Shown here piece by piece: positions 12,538-26,882 of a stretch of 64,000 nucleotides of DNA. The notes under the pieces were generated by a model. It had not been told where the DNA came from. It did no database searches and worked only from the letters and a program-made list of their open reading frames with translations. The stretch spans positions 34,991,683 to 35,055,682 of the forward strand of contig CM022671.1 of the NCBI GenBank assembly GCA_012295275.1. Reading direction: 5' to 3'. Origin of the DNA: Chrysomallon squamiferum (taxonomy: Eukaryota; Mollusca; Gastropoda; Neomphalida; Peltospiridae). Positions within the stretch are counted from its first letter, which is position 1. Each line of letters starts with the position of its first letter. The translations under genes and the position numbers were made by a program.

Positions 12538-15134
12538 TATATACATATATAGATATATATATATATGTAGATAGATAGATAGATAGATAGATATATAGAT
12601 ATATAAATACTGATTTCTCTCAAATCATAAATTTGGAAAACAATTTTATTATGCTGAAGGCTACTGGTTTAAATGGGAAGTAAACATTCAACAAACCAAT
12701 GAAAATTATTGTGATTATATAAAAGACAAATTCTTTTTCTCACAAAATTTTCAGTGGTACTCATATTAATCAAATAATAATTTATTACAGAGCAAGTGAG
12801 TATACAACTATTATATGTAAATAGGCTTTTTGAATTTTAAAACAGCTGATCAAGTTATTAGATTTCATTACCCCAGCTGCCTCCGGTTCAGTTCTCTGCC
12901 CTGCAGGCCTTGGTGGAAGCTTTTCCCTGCATTACAAACGTGTACAAAAATCAATAAAGAGAACAATTTGTTTTAACTTTAATATTAACGAAGCTCCAAG
13001 TAAAATAATTTAACAGGAAAAGTGTGAGGAAAGAAATAACACATGTGCTGATTTGAGAACTGATGTTATATCTAGTGATGTTAGCAAATATTCTAAATGC
13101 ACCATGCATTTTCAAGATATTATTTTGCTTTGGCGTATCAGTTCGAGGTACTTTTAAAAACATTTAAAAGGAAAATGACATCATTATTGTTAATTCTGTC
13201 AAGTTTTCACCATACATTATTTTTTAGCAAACATTACCCACTCATTACAAATAAAACTATCAACTCTGAAGTTTCCAAAATTTATTTAAATTATTTTCCT
13301 TTGCATTCCCAAATACATTTTAATGCAAAAAGGTCTTAAAATTATTTTAATATTTTCTAATATAAATTTTTATTTAAAATTGCTACGACACCATCAACAC
13401 CAATCAAACTGTTATTCAAAAATAATTTGACATGAAATTCTATCAATGAATTTTATCCCAACATTCCAAAATAACACACCTTGGATCTTCTGATTTGGCA
13501 TTTCCTCTGCCATAAATTGGAATAACTTTATCTTTTCCTGTCCCTGCCTTGCACACCGGACATGTCTGTCTGTTTGGTCTCGTTTCTAACCACTGATGTA
13601 AACATGGCCAACTATAATACAAAAATATGTCATTGAATACTTTTTACAACACCAAATATTTTTTATATATTAGCTGTTAAGGGTTTCTTTATATATACTA
13701 TTCCAATAAGGTTGGAAAAAATTCTTTGTTTACAACAAATTAATTACTATAGTCTCTAGATAATGTAAGAAAACAATAATGAAATCTGATGTCATTCTAA
13801 ATATTCTCTAAGATTCTGGATAAATAACAGAAAAAAAGGTATATACAAACTATATTTTATAACTAATGATAATATTAATAATAATATAAATGTATCATTG
13901 TAATTAATTCTAATATTTAAATATTAAATTATGTAAACATGTAAAATAAAAAAGAAGTGTTTTCTATATTTAAATTGTTATTTAATAGTCCTGCAAAATA
14001 AATATTGTTATATATTGTGTTCAAAAGAAACAGTCTATTTTATAATAATTATCAGTGCTTTCTAAAATGTAGTTTTGAAAATGAACTAAAAACAGAACAA
14101 AAACAATGGTATTATTTGTTATTGTTGGAGCAGTTCCATAATGAAACATAAAAACTAGGTCATAACTGTAGCCACTTAACAAGCTGTGACTAACCTTGCA
14201 TGAATGGAATGAAAACTGTTAACATAAAATGTCAACAATATCCTCATCTATTACAATAATAATTAATAATAGCACAACTAATAAAATAAGAACCACATTT
14301 CCCCATTTCTGTATTTAAACAATATCTAAATTGTAAAGACATTATTTACAATGTGAGATGTTTAAATGAATTTAAAAAAAAAAAAATTTGTTTTCTCTGT
14401 TCCAGATTTAAAGCATCTAAGTGTTACTTGATATGTACTGTTCTTTATTAGTTAAAAATGTACAGTGTATTACATGAAAGACAGCATGCAAACACAGCTC
14501 ATATAGTGATTTCATAATTAAATATGGTTAATAACTGAGTGGCCATTGCATAAATAATCATTCTATATGGCAAAATGATTAGCTGTGGTAAATATTTGTT
14601 CCAAAGTTATTATCATGGATGTGAGAATGATAATATATTACTATGTCATTATCATCATTATCCAGGGAAATATTATACCACAATATTGTAAACACAAAAA
14701 TATTTCAGTAAAATATACATATAATTACTCAGATAGATAGACAGATAGATAGATAGGCAGACAGATAGATGTGTATATTGCATGTTTATAATATTATACT
14801 ACAGAAATGAACACTAACGACAACACTGTCAACAGACACCAAACGGGAAACGCTGATTATATAATCCCAGTCTGTCATAAGAATTGACTGAAAAGTATTC
14901 ATGAAAAAAGAAAGAAAGAAAGAAAAAAAAAAGAAAAAAAAAATGTTATATTAACCAATGATTGTTAGTAATAAAAGTTAAAACTAACCAGAACAAATGA
15001 CCACACATACTGACAACCGGATCTTTTGCGGTGTCTAAACAAATGTTGCACTCATACAATCCTTCAGTTTCCTCAGTATGAGTCTCTTTGGGGTCGCCTT
15101 CCCCACCAGGAGGTGTAGTGTTTGATGCACTCAT
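11525..15134 (-). CDS. RNF185: E3 ubiquitin ligase RNF185 (RNF5 family), complete
   Basis: Five coding exons joined in phase: 15134-14989, 13611-13480, 12926-12872, 12215-12098, 11622-11525; 182 residues, close to vertebrate RNF185. A C3HC4 RING spans residues 29-69 (C29, C32, C44, H46, C49, C52, C66, C69); exon 1 ends inside it and the Cys-Trp pair ([16 protein letters not shown]) is completed by exon 2. Then come GRG..DPREK and a Gly/Phe-rich hydrophobic segment (~119-141). A C-terminal membrane anchor covers ~167-182, ending WLLLA. Known: RNF5/RNF185 are ER-anchored ligases in ER-associated degradation and turnover of membrane proteins; the RING recruits E2 enzymes. All RING ligands are present. 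Starts at the first ATG before an acidic leader. Head-to-head with RMND1. Confidence 0.96.
12428..12602. repeat. Compound TA/TG/AGAT microsatellite
   Basis: TA run, TG runs (main one ~12502-12535) and an AGAT run (~12569-12590) in RNF185 intron 3, between the exons at 12872-12926 and 12098-12215. Confidence 0.9.
14735..14771. repeat. (GATA)n microsatellite, imperfect
   Basis: Runs of GATA and GACA in RNF185 intron 1. Confidence 0.8.
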
Positions 15135-15466
15135 TGATTTATAATATTAGTTTTGACAGTTCTTAAAAGAATAAAAATTACAGCTTTTTCTCATACGAAT
15201 AACATTTTGACGGTAAAGCGGAAACGGAAATAATCAAATCAAAAGTATTAAAAGTATTAATAAAAATGAATACGAAACTATTTTAAAATATGTGTAGAGG
15301 AATAAAAATGTTTTATTATTTATACTGGCGCAGATTTGATAGAAAAAAGTAACTGTATTTTTATTTTTAAAAATTTTTATAATTGCTATACGTATTTCGT
15401 TATCTGGAAAATATTTATATTTCTGTTTTAGTTTTAAGGTTATTCCAGGTTTTAAAAGATTTTAAG
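15135..15466. promoter_or_regulatory. Shared head-to-head promoter region of RNF185 and RMND1
   Basis: About 330 bp separate the RNF185 start codon (minus) from the likely first RMND1 exon (plus). Such divergent spacing usually means a bidirectional promoter. No TATA box or named element stands out in this AT-rich stretch, so the call rests on arrangement only. Confidence 0.5.
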
Positions 15467-15517
15467 ATGTCTGCTACCAGTGGAATTATCAGTTCGGCAA
15501 CATTCAAACAATTTCAG
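15467..15517 (+). other. Probable non-coding first exon of RMND1 with a small upstream ORF
   Basis: An ATG at 15467 opens 17 codons (MSATSGIISSATFKQFQ) ending at donor CAG|GTATAT (last exon base 15517). Joining to the acceptor before 16303 (polypyrimidine TCTCTTTTTCAG) gives Ile then TAA, so the reading frame closes at 18 residues. Inference: 5' UTR exon carrying an upstream ORF ahead of the main ATG at 16354; the exon's 5' edge is unknown. Confidence 0.45.
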
Positions 15518-16353
15518 GTATATTCTAAATGACATGAAGAGTTACATGCTAAAATTTTGTTAGGATATGTTTTTTATTTTATATGAAAAAAGATATCTTA
15601 TGATAAGTAATTAGATGTTGATAATATTAACGTTTACAATGCACAGAAATGTCCCTCCTTGGTCTTACTCTTGGTCTAACTTCAACTAGATCTTGGCCTA
15701 ACCTTGTTAAAGGTATTTAATTTACTGAGTTAAGTATTACAGCATAATATTGAACTAACAAGACCCAAGTTTAACGTGAATATTGGAATAGCCAAATACA
15801 GGTCGTTCATGCAGACTGAGAAATCGGCTAAACACTATTAAATATTATGCAATAATGATTATGTTATCTATTAGATATTTACATCATCCATACATTTTTT
15901 TTAATAATATGAATATTTAAATAATAATAATTATTGTTGTTTCTGTTATCATCATTATTAATATTAATTAAAAAGTTAAAGGCAGTGTATACAATAACTG
16001 ATTACAGCTGTACTTGTAAAGTTACATGATTCAGTGGCAGAATGTGTATATATTGTTCAGATTTATTTCAAAGTTCAATTAAGTAAAATCTGATGCAACA
16101 CAACATCATCAAAAATTTATTTTGCATTGATTGTTTTATGTATAAAAAACAAAAATACAAAAAAGATATTGTGAAAATTGACTTTTGAACTGCCCAGTTT
16201 CTTAATCAAATGTATTTTAATTCTGTTGGTATTATGAGAAGATTAGTTTGTGAATTATGTATGAGTAAGCATAACAGCTATTTTTGTGTGTCTCTTTTTC
16301 AGATATAAATATTTTGTAGAAGATTTTTTTTTTTAATGTTTTGAAATACAAAA

Positions 16354-19300
16354 ATGAATAAAGCAATACACTTGATACCTGCTAGATGTGGCAGGCTTTT
16401 ATTACCAGACGCAGGTTTTCACTGCACAGTACGTGGACGATGTCTGTCAGTGTTTTCAACAGCCAGTTCAAAAACTACAACAACATTGGGCACAAAATTC
16501 CAATATTTATCAAACCTGAGGATGTTTCATTCTAGAGACACTGTTTTGAACAGAAATTTGTCAAGTTTCAGTACCAGTTCAAAAAGTAATAGTTTTCTTG
16601 TGGAAAGACCTCACAGTTTCAGGAATCAGATATTCGTTCACACACAAGCCATGCATAAGCCGAATAAAGAGCAGTCACCTTTGACGTCAGGAATTTCAGT
16701 GAAACGTCCAGCTCGGAAAAAGAGCCAAGATGGCAAAGAGGAACCGGTAAATTGATAACTAGAATCTTTTTTGTCAGTAATTATTATTATTAACTGTTTT
16801 AATTGTTAAATAAATTTACCTTCATTCCAAAGACATCTGCATTTTTATGATATGGTTCTAATAATTTTTGGATGTGATATGTAACCAGTTTTATCAAAAC
16901 TTGAATCAGTATTTGTACCTGTTTCTATTTGATTTAGAAGTCTACATTTTTTTTGTCTATAAGTTTATTTATTTCCAGATTACTATTATTGTTATGTGTT
17001 TGTGTTTGTACATGTTTATAAAAATATGTGCGCACATGTGTGTCTGTGTGTGTTTATATGTATTTAATTTAATTTATATAAGTGACTCTGTCAATTGTTA
17101 ATTCTAGAATTCAGTATAGTTGTTACGTCATTACTGTACTCAAAAGTGATGAATCTTGGTTAGTGTGTTAAAATAATTTAGTCTTAATTGAAATTGCCAT
17201 GGGACATGTGAGACTTGTTAGTAATTGTTCAAATGACCTTTGTCTTAGTGATAAAGCACTTACCAGAAGAACAGTGTGGTTTTACAGATACGTCGTCCTT
17301 ACTGCAAAATATCCTTTGTATTATTATTTGTGTCTGTATAACTTAGTTGTAATAGTGTGATAGTGTGTGTGTGTTTCTGTTTGTGTTTATGTGTAATATT
17401 TCAAAATGATAATAACTGAAATTTAAATTTGTAAAAATTAGGAATATATTTTCAGTTAAAAAAAATCATTTCTTTTTCTTCTTCTTTTTTTTTTTTATTT
17501 CTTTTTTTTTTTCGTATTTAATAGTTTTCAGAATCCTGGATTATGCTAATAGAAGGTATCAGAATTCACTCATTCTTATAAATACAAATTAGGTGTGACT
17601 TTTTTTATTTTCATTTGTTTTTATTTTATTTTATTTTTTTTAATTAAAATTAATTTATTTTTCCCAGTTTATGTTCTATTTTTTCTTTCTTTCTTAAATT
17701 CATAACATTATTATTTGTATACTTTATATTTATCTGATAATTAAATAATGTGTTAATTATTAAAGTTGAAAACAAATGGGTGAATTAATTACATAATATT
17801 TTAAGTAAATAATTTTCTGAAATTTTTTAATCTTATTAAATTAATGAAACAAACAAAAAACAAAAATTTGAATAAAATATTCTAAAAGTGATATATCAAT
17901 AATAATAAAAAAATTTTTTTTAAATTTTGCAGAAGAGTTCATAATATGAATATGATTTGTTTTTAATTAAAAAATGTAATTTCAAATTTTAACATTCTAT
18001 TTTTAACTTATCATTATAACACTGTATTTACACAATAATAATAAGTTATTTTATAACATTAACAAAATTATGTAATTTACAATATAAACAACTCAACATA
18101 CGAGATATAATAAATTACACAGCTTAATAAGATGTATTTCTAATCTTAATAACAAAGTTTAACTACAAAAGAATATAAATTAAAAATATCTCGATGCCAT
18201 TATCTTTCTTTAATCATGATTTCAATATTATCATTGCACTATTATGACTATAGTTTCTTCTTGTGTTGTCAGAAATAAAATCAGTGGTCATTCTATATAC
18301 ATCCATAATTTTATTGTCATACTTTGTTGTGAATGATGATAGGTTGTTTGAAACAATGAAATAGTAACTTGAAAGTATGAATAATTTTATTAGACCTTTT
18401 ATTAGTACAGGTATATTTTAATTGGAGCTGAAATTAAATTTCTGTTTCTTTTTTGTTTTTGTTTTTTTAATTTTTCTAAATGTTTTCCCCTCACCAGGAT
18501 GATGTGCTGAGTGTGACAGCCTACGCAGTTGCTGAAGAAATCTATCTCGGAGATTTCCAGAAAGCAATAGAAGACCAGGGACTGTATGTTCTACAGGAAC
18601 TCCCAGTAGGTCAGTTCTTAAACTGAGTCCACACAAACACAGAGTATTTTCAGATTGTTAATTATCATCATCATCATCATCATTGATATTTATATATATG
18701 AACACACACACACATACACACACACACACGAATATCATTCTGTCAGTGATGAATAGAGCTTTTCCCCACCCATTCTGGGAAAGTTGTTACAAATGTACTA
18801 AGACTCCTCTGAATATTTTATCAGAAGCTGCCAGTAAGAAAAAAATTAGTATATTCCATTTGTGATATAAACTTACATCACAGATAGATTAATGGTTTAT
18901 AAGTATTATTACCCATGTCACTCAGTACCATTATTCTGTAGTTATCATTTACATTCACCTTCCTACAGGCAGGTTATCCAGTACAATGACTTTTGTCGCT
19001 AAATGAAATGCAAAATAGACCATTAAGTAATACTGAACATTTTATATGAAGAAAAATATCAAATGCAAAAATAAAGAGAAATAATTGAATTTAAAAAATA
19101 TTGAAATACTTTTTTTATTTTTATATATCACGATCAGTGTCTGTCCTCCAGTATGACTGTTAGTGATTCTGTAATTGGTATTCATGAATTGACTGTTTCT
19201 GTTACAGATGTGACAGATGCTCTGTTTGTACGAGCTAAATACAAAGTTGCTGAGCAGCCACGAGAGATCTTCTTTTTCAGGTAAGCTGGTATATTTTACA

Positions 19301-22300
19301 CTTCTGTGTTAGATAAACTATCAAAAGAAGAAAGGAAAATCACAGCTTCCACACTACACCGTGTTATATTATTGTCATACTTCATTTTCAGCAAAGATTT
19401 GGTGTACAAAGCAATCATTTGGAAATACACCAAGTATATTTATTCTTTAAGTTAGCTAAAAGTCTTGTTAGTTTTTATTATAAGAAGAGCAAACTGTAGT
19501 TTGAAATAATTTGTAATGATAATAATAATGACAATGGCTTTTTTGCATTTCAGAGAGGGTTCTGCAATTTTCTGGAATGTACCAGATGTTGAGGTAAGTT
19601 GTATTATAACCAGACATTGACAAAGATAATACTGGTAATATAATCAGCATTTAATTTCTTAACATTTTCAACACTGGCATTACACTAGCTCCAAACTGAC
19701 CTAATTTTCTAATCTTTCCAATAACCAGTTTTTCATATTTTTGGCATCAGACATCTGGTGTGCAATTCAGTCATATCAGTGTTATATATCCAATTTAATT
19801 CCTGAAAAAACTATATAGAATTACAAATTTATAATTAACCAGTATTTTGTTTTCTAAAGTTGTTTGAAGTAACTAAAGTTCTTTACAAGTGACATTTTTA
19901 TTTTTGTTAGTATGTGTTTTAATATTTATACAAAGTAAAATATTTGTATTAAAATGTAAATAATTTATATTAAAATTAGTGTGTGTGAGTGTGTTTGTGT
20001 GTGTATGTTGAGTGGCGTTTAAATGCATGTGTGTTTCATGTACAAAGAGTGGGGTAAAGTTATTTGTTTTTATTATTTATTTTAGAGAAGAGAAGTTATA
20101 AAATTTATTCAGAAAAACTGCACTGGTCCATACAACATGAGCCATGTTATTCAAGAATATGAACACATGTATCACAAATATGTCAGGTAAGTGTACAAAC
20201 AGATTTACACTTAGTGAAGTAACCTGAGAAGCAGTAGGTCTCATGTTCAGTCCCATTCTCTCCTGCTTACTACACTGATAGTGCAGTAAGTTATTGATAA
20301 ATAAGCTTTTGTTTCTTCAGAATATATCTGGGGTTTTCTCTTCTTTTTTTATTTTTATTATGATATTTCTATTTTTTTAATTTTTGTTAGGTGTTCACTA
20401 GTTTTTGACTGATAAATTGAGTGGACACATTAATTTTATGTGGCAAACTAAAGCAGAAGTTTTGGGGTTTTTTTTCCTTCAGTATGTTGTAGAATTGTAA
20501 AACAGTTCACAAGCTCTTATAATGTAGTTAACTTTTCTTCATATTATACAACTTTTATTGAGTTAAAAACATTAACATTTAGTAAGATTTTATTTTTTTA
20601 TTTTTTTATACATATTTTTTGTATTTTGATATATATTTTTTAATCAATTTGATTTTTATGTTCTTTTTCAAATGTTTTTAATTTTTATTTTTCAGTTCAG
20701 AGACCACATTATCTGGTGACACAATTCTGCTATGTGAAGGTGACCAGGAACAGATAACTCTAGAAAAATATGCTTTTTCCAATGCATTGTCTCAGTCAGG
20801 TGACTTTTGGTTTAATATTCTGGATTAATAACTATTGGTGTAAAATGTAAAATTATCCAATTTTTATGATGGCTCTGTTCAACATTAATGTAACTGTTTC
20901 ATCTTCTGGATTTGAACATTTATGAAAAGCATATATCATAAATTACTAAACTAAAAAGATATCGTTGAAAATCTTTTATTAATAGCTAATAAATTTAAGT
21001 GTGAATTAAAAAAATGTTGCTGTTAGGATTTACTAAAGTATTCCCATTTTCAGTAATCCTGAAAAAAAGAAATTTATGTTACTAAGAGAAACAATTGTTT
21101 TTGTTACATAATTAAAAACAACAGGAATGTCTGCACTGAAAAAAATTAATGATAATTATTATTTGAATGTAAAACTGAAACATCACTGGTTGAGAGTAAT
21201 GATTTAGCTGTTTTGCAAAAATCAAAGCCTAAATGATAAAACAGAAATATCAGTTTTGCTTGTACCTGCCATAAACTTCAGTAAGTACGTCCCTAAAGTG
21301 GTGATACTTTTATTTCTTTTATTTTTTTTGTATAATGTCCAAGAATAATACATTCATTTTTATTCTGTAGTCAAACTGGCTATGTGGGAAGGATCTCTAG
21401 AAAAAATTGCTGATTTGTTGGAACCTGTTACTCAGGTACATTAATTTCTGATTCATTTAAATAGTTTTGTTTTTATTATTTATTTATTTCACTCATAAAT
21501 TTGTTTAATTTTATGTTAACAACTTTATAAACATTCATTTGTTCTGATAATTAAAAAAAAAAAAAATTATTAAGTGTTTCATAACATTTTACTTTGACAT
21601 ATAAAAATTCATGATCAGAAGTATAAAATTTAAATTCAGGAACTTCGTGATGGTTTGAAAATTCGTATGAGTCGAAGGGATGTATTACAGATACAAGGCG
21701 AACTTTTTTCTCTGAGGTAGAAATATTTAGTTTATAAAATTTATTTCTTTAGTTTTGTGTTCAAATATAATATTTATTTTTTATTATTATTATTATTATT
21801 ATATTTTTTTTTTACACATGTATTTATGTTTTTATTATTATTAATTTTTTTAATAATAAATAATGATTTGTTTACATTAAAATTTTTTTTTTTTTTTATA
21901 AATCCATCTTTTACTTAACTAAATTCATTTTTAAAAATATATTGCCCAGAGAACATAAATTCAATTAGTTCATACACTTTGTGTTTATTTGTTATTTCTT
22001 ACACAGACATTCCATCAATCTGAGCTCTGATCTGCTTGACACACCTGACTTCTACTGGGACCGAGCTGTGCTTGAACTGCAGTTCCAGCGTGCTTGTACC
22101 CATCTGAACATACAGAGAAGGACGAAGGTCAGTTCTGTGTCCTGTCAAATAATGTCGAGATCTAAATCTTTATCACGTAAATAATTATCTATTTACTTCT
22201 GATTACCCTGTCTGGCCAGCAATCGATGATCCCAGAATTTAGAGGTGTTTGTTGTGTGCAAGTGGAAAGATATGTAAGAAAAATTTCTTCCAGCTGATGG

Positions 22301-23438
22301 AAAGATTTGTCAGTATAATTCAAAAGGGTCATAGAATAAAATGAACTGTAATATGTCTGTGTGAGTTTTATGCTTGCATGCATATGTGCATGTTTTCCTC
22401 GAATTTTTGAGCTGTTTTATTTATTATTAATATTCTGTATTTAATTTTTTAGTTTATTATTATTTATTTTATTATACCTTTTTTTAATTTATTTTATTTT
22501 TGAATTATTTTATTATTCTTTAATTTATTATTATTTAATTATTTTAATTTATTATTATTTTTTTAATTTATATTATTTTTTTATTGTCATCATTTATCAT
22601 TATCATTATTGTTTAATAGCTGTTGTTTGTTGTTTGACCAGGTGATGAATGAGAAACTGAGTCACTGCTGTGAACTGGCTGAACTGCTGAGCAGTCAGCT
22701 GACTGACGTCCACCACACCCGCCTGGAGTGGATGATCATCATACTCATCCTGGTGGAGGTACGTTGTTTAATAAATACGAGGACTGGGTCTGTTTTAAAT
22801 ACTTTTTAAAATTCCACTTTTTATAATTTTTTTGTCTCACAGCTGTCATATAAGTGTACGGGTTAAGAAAACCTAGTTCAGTTGTTTTAATCTTGTTTAC
22901 CTGATAACACTTTTCACCCAGAATTTTATAGTTTCCTACAGTTTACAGTTTGATAAGCTTAAACAGCTGCTAAATCCTTCCCAGCTTTATAACTTTTTAA
23001 AAACAACACCCCCCCATTGTGAATATCTTTTTTTACCAATTATCCTTAGGTTGTAATCTTCTAAGATTATTTCTTATATTTATGAGGAAAAAAAAAAAAT
23101 TTTGTCCCAAATTATTTGAAGATAGTTCCTTTTCGAAAGTCTTACAAGACAGTTTCTTTTATTTTACAAAAGTCAGAACTATAATTAATTATTCGTTTAT
23201 AATTTCTTCACATTTTTAGCTTTTAAATTCTTTTCACAAAGTATTTTTTTAAGAAATATACAGAACTTAAACATGCAACAGCTGGTGAAAGAAAATGTGA
23301 TGAATAATGTTAAATGTGTAATAAATATTAAAGTTGTGTTCTCCATCTGTGTAGGTGATGTTTGAGGTGGCTCATTATGCTGAACGATACTACCTGGCAC
23401 ATTCACATGACATGTTTGTGGAAGATGAGGAGAACTAG
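16354..23438 (+). CDS. RMND1: RMND1 mitochondrial DUF155 protein, complete
   Basis: Eleven coding exons in phase: 16354-16746, 18498-18609, 19208-19280, 19554-19593, 20086-20186, 20696-20799, 21371-21435, 21640-21716, 22007-22127, 22642-22758, 23355-23438; 428 residues. Residues 1-~120 are Arg/Ser/Thr-rich with few acids, as in a mitochondrial presequence. The conserved DUF155 core runs from ~132: [15 protein letters not shown] (187-201), [54 protein letters not shown] membrane-anchor helix lies at ~390-406 ([16 protein letters not shown]). Known: RMND1 is an inner-membrane protein forming a large complex that supports mitochondrial translation, possibly tethering mitoribosomes near mRNA maturation sites. 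The start is the ATG following an in-frame-stopped leader; length is slightly less than the human protein. Confidence 0.95.
18701..18729. repeat. (CA)n microsatellite
   Basis: CA run 92 bp past the exon ending at 18609, preceded by a short ATC repeat. Confidence 0.85.
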
Positions 23439-23779
23439 CAGCTGTCAGTCAATGTTACTGGGAGGAGCTACATATCTGTCAGTCATGTCTGAACACTAAA
23501 TTAATGATTGTCATGTGTGGGTGCTTAATATTTTTGTCTGGTAGACAGTGGATATAAAAGTCGCTGGTTGATTGTCTTTTTGGACTAAGCAACAAATGCT
23601 GGAACTGTTGTCAGAATGTCCATTAAATTAAGAAAGCATAATTGAGTGTCTTTAAATTCTTTTAATTTTATGCTTAAAAACTAGATATTTAGAATATTTT
23701 TTATCAGTAGTCACAAGAGACTTGTACTAATAGGATTTGATAAATATTTTTGTGTTTTATTCTATATTCTGGAAATAAA
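23439..23779 (+). terminator. RMND1 3' UTR and poly(A) signal
   Basis: Short 3' UTR from the TAG at 23436-23438 to an AATAAA at 23774-23779, followed by a TTTTCTTTTTCTTTTC pyrimidine tract suited to a downstream cleavage element. Confidence 0.6.
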
Positions 23780-25711
23780 TTATTATGAATGTTTTCTTTT
23801 TCTTTTTCTTTTCTTTTTAAAAAAATATATTTTTTCTTCTGAATTTTCATTCAAGCTATTCCAAAAATGTGTGACATATAAATTGTTTTTACTAAATTAT
23901 AATCTTGAAATATTTGTTTTCAATTTGGACTACACATAAAAGATTATAGTAGTTTTAATAGTTAATTTGGAAAGTTTCAGAAAACAGGAGAATATAGGTT
24001 GTATGTAAAATGTTTTACACTTTCAGACAATGTGAAAATCTGATTCAGTTCCACTATCTCAAAACATATAAATTGATAATTTCCACTGTTTGGGAATGAA
24101 ATGAAATATAAATCTAAGCAATGGACCATTTAGTGTGCTAAATTCAATGAAGTAATTCTCTGCAGTTACTAAGATGATCACAAACCCATACAGATTTGTC
24201 TTATATCCAACCCCAGTAAGTTACGTATCAAATTGAAGCTATTTAAAAGAAGAAATTTAATGTTTTACCACTCACATTCACAGCATGATAAAAAACTGAA
24301 CACAGATATCTCATTAATAATTTATGCACTTTGGTCTTGTTCACATGTAAACACATCTGCATGATCATTTATTAAAAAAAAAAAAAAAAAAATTATAAGC
24401 CATTAATTTGAGCGTACAAACTATGATTAATAAAAATAATGATTATTATATTAAAACATTACTAAATAAAAACTTGCTAAAAGATGAAGTCTCAAAATGT
24501 CTGCAAGTTGATTTATCATATCCCTGTTGTTAATGTAAGAAGAAAACAACATTATATATAAAAAAAAAAAAAAAAAATTATATTGCCATATTAAGACTAC
24601 AACAGTTGATACGTACCTATGTGTACAATATCGTATTTTTGGAACATTATTAATTCTGAATCAAGCTTGAACACCCTCTAATCTGAAAGATTGAAAATAA
24701 ATATAAATAATGTTCAAAAATACAATGTTAATTTTGGCAGTAATAAATAGAATTTCTGTCTTGGCTAAGGCCTTAAAATGACCTTAAATTTTGTTGCTGA
24801 AAATCCACTGAAGAAGAATTTTCAAATACAAAACCCTGTCATTTGTTTAGTACAATTTTCAAAAATGTGACATAGTCATTTGTTCAGACATTTAATGCAA
24901 AATAAAAAAGTCACCAGCAATTAGTACATGACGGATGTTTTTGATAGATGCATGAGTCACAAAATAATTAATTATTTTCTTTTTTTGGTGGAAGGTTTTG
25001 TTGTTTTTTATCTCATGTTATATCTGCCTATGGAGTGCTCTTTTGGTGTTAAAAAAATGACAACGTTCCATAATCATAAAACAGTGTAACTTCACAGATG
25101 TAACAGATGGTAACCACCCTCCATAAAGCATCTAAATCCAGCCCTGGACATGGAAAATGAGACATACATGTTACACATAATGAGATCTTGTGATACAGAC
25201 AGGAGGATGACTGTAAGATTTATCATCACTGGCAGACATTTTATAAATGAATTATGATACTCATAGAAACTAATTTTTTTGTTTTATCTTTAAAAATAAC
25301 AGGAATGTTCTGTACATATTCAAATTAAAAAAAAATAATAATAATAATTTGTGTATATAAAACAGATATCACTGGGTGACTTATGATTCACATTTTGCAA
25401 AAATCAACAACTGAAACCGTAACATATTGTTCAAACTATGCACCTTGTTCCACAAATTAGCTGCTGTTTTTGATACGTTTACTTTTATTTATTATACAAG
25501 TAACATAAATATACAATACCACTTGAAAAACCATTTAATGTAAGATGTAGGGTTGTTTAACCCTTTCTATATTTTGCTTGTTTGGTTGCACTGGATGGTA
25601 CATAAATTGTTAAACTGAATTTATTTCTAACATCATTGTATTCTGCATTCTGATCAGCTTATTTTAGCTTCATCCAGCAAATGAAAATGCTGTTATATTA
25701 GTGGATGATTT

Positions 25712-25716
<5 letters not shown>

Positions 25717-25754
<38 letters not shown>
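25717..25754. repeat. (TA)n microsatellite
   Basis: About 18 TA units, intergenic. Confidence 0.9.
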
Positions 25755-25758
<4 letters not shown>

Positions 25759-26420
25759 CAATGATCTGGGATAAAGAAAGATCTGCAATAATCCATCCAA
25801 CAATATTAACAGAGTTAAATATGAAATTACAGTCAGATTTTATTCATTGCACGTGTACTAAACAAAACAACATCGACATAATAAAATTAATTTGCTCCAG
25901 TGATATATGACATTTTTGATTAAATGAAATAAAAACATAAAATATTACATTTTCTGTTTTCATCCAGCTTCAACAATGAGTCAGCACAAAAGAAAGTCAA
26001 AGCTAAAAATATTGCAGTATCAGTTCTAGATTTACAGCCAGGGTTTATTTATACATGGAGATATACAGTACTATAACAGAATTGAAAGAAAATGGGTGAT
26101 CACAAATGAACCGACATTTAAATTTATTCGTAACACATGAAAACAAATTTCTTCCCCTTTCTCTCTCTGAAATAAATAGATAATATAATTTTATAAAAAA
26201 AAAAAAAAAATTAATTTGTGCACTAATAAAATTAATTATGCATAGATAGTGTTTACATTTCTTTCAATTGCAACTGACAGAGACATATAGTCCTAGGTTA
26301 ATTGTGTGTGGATATAGGTGAATATAGCAAGTGTACATTTCTGTTTTTTTTTTCAATTAACAATTCCCTACAAAAAATTATCTTGGAACTATGATAAACA
26401 ACAATATTTATTTTGGAAAG

Positions 26421-26424
<4 letters not shown>

Positions 26425-26467
<43 letters not shown>
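26425..26467. repeat. Poly(T) run
   Basis: About 43 consecutive T followed by more T-rich sequence. No coding remnant next to it, so a retroposed poly(A) tail cannot be shown. Confidence 0.8.
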
Positions 26468-26469
<2 letters not shown>

Positions 26470-26882
26470 TTTTTTTTAAGTAAAAATTTTATCTTGGAAA
26501 TTATCCTGAAATAATATTTCTTTTTAACATTTTCTTTTTAGAAAACCCTTAATCTACTTCTTTTAATTATATTTGTCTTTAAATATTTATTGTTTCATTT
26601 TAATAAAAACAACAAAGAATGAATGAAAAATTCATTTTAATTGTTTGATCAACAACATTATCTTAATTGCAAATTATTATTAATAGTTTTTTTTTTTTTC
26701 TATGTTGTAACTGATAACATTTTCCATTATGAAAATACTGTTTACATTTGAATTGTAAAGATTCAAAAATGTATACATATTTTTATTAAAACAATAATTA
26801 ACCATAAAATACTTAATAATTTTTTTTTTAAATTCATAAAAAAAAAAAAAAAAAAAAAACAAATCACTAATAAAAATAGAAC

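Larger units (their letters stand above)
23780..26882. other. Intergenic, between convergent RMND1 and POR
   Basis: No coding exon seen on either strand. AT-rich with A runs (24373, 24562, 26200), a TA microsatellite (25717-25754) and a 43-nt T run (26425-26467). The part around 25310-25400 weakly resembles 21110-21220 in an RMND1 intron (both contain AACAGGAATGT, then ATCACTGG, then TTTTGCAAAAATCAA), suggesting an old interspersed repeat. Confidence 0.5.

Noticed and set aside
26425-26467. Long T run as a poly(A) tail of a retroposed gene
   Set aside because: No coding or tRNA-like sequence next to it and no visible target-site duplication; long A/T runs are common throughout this window.
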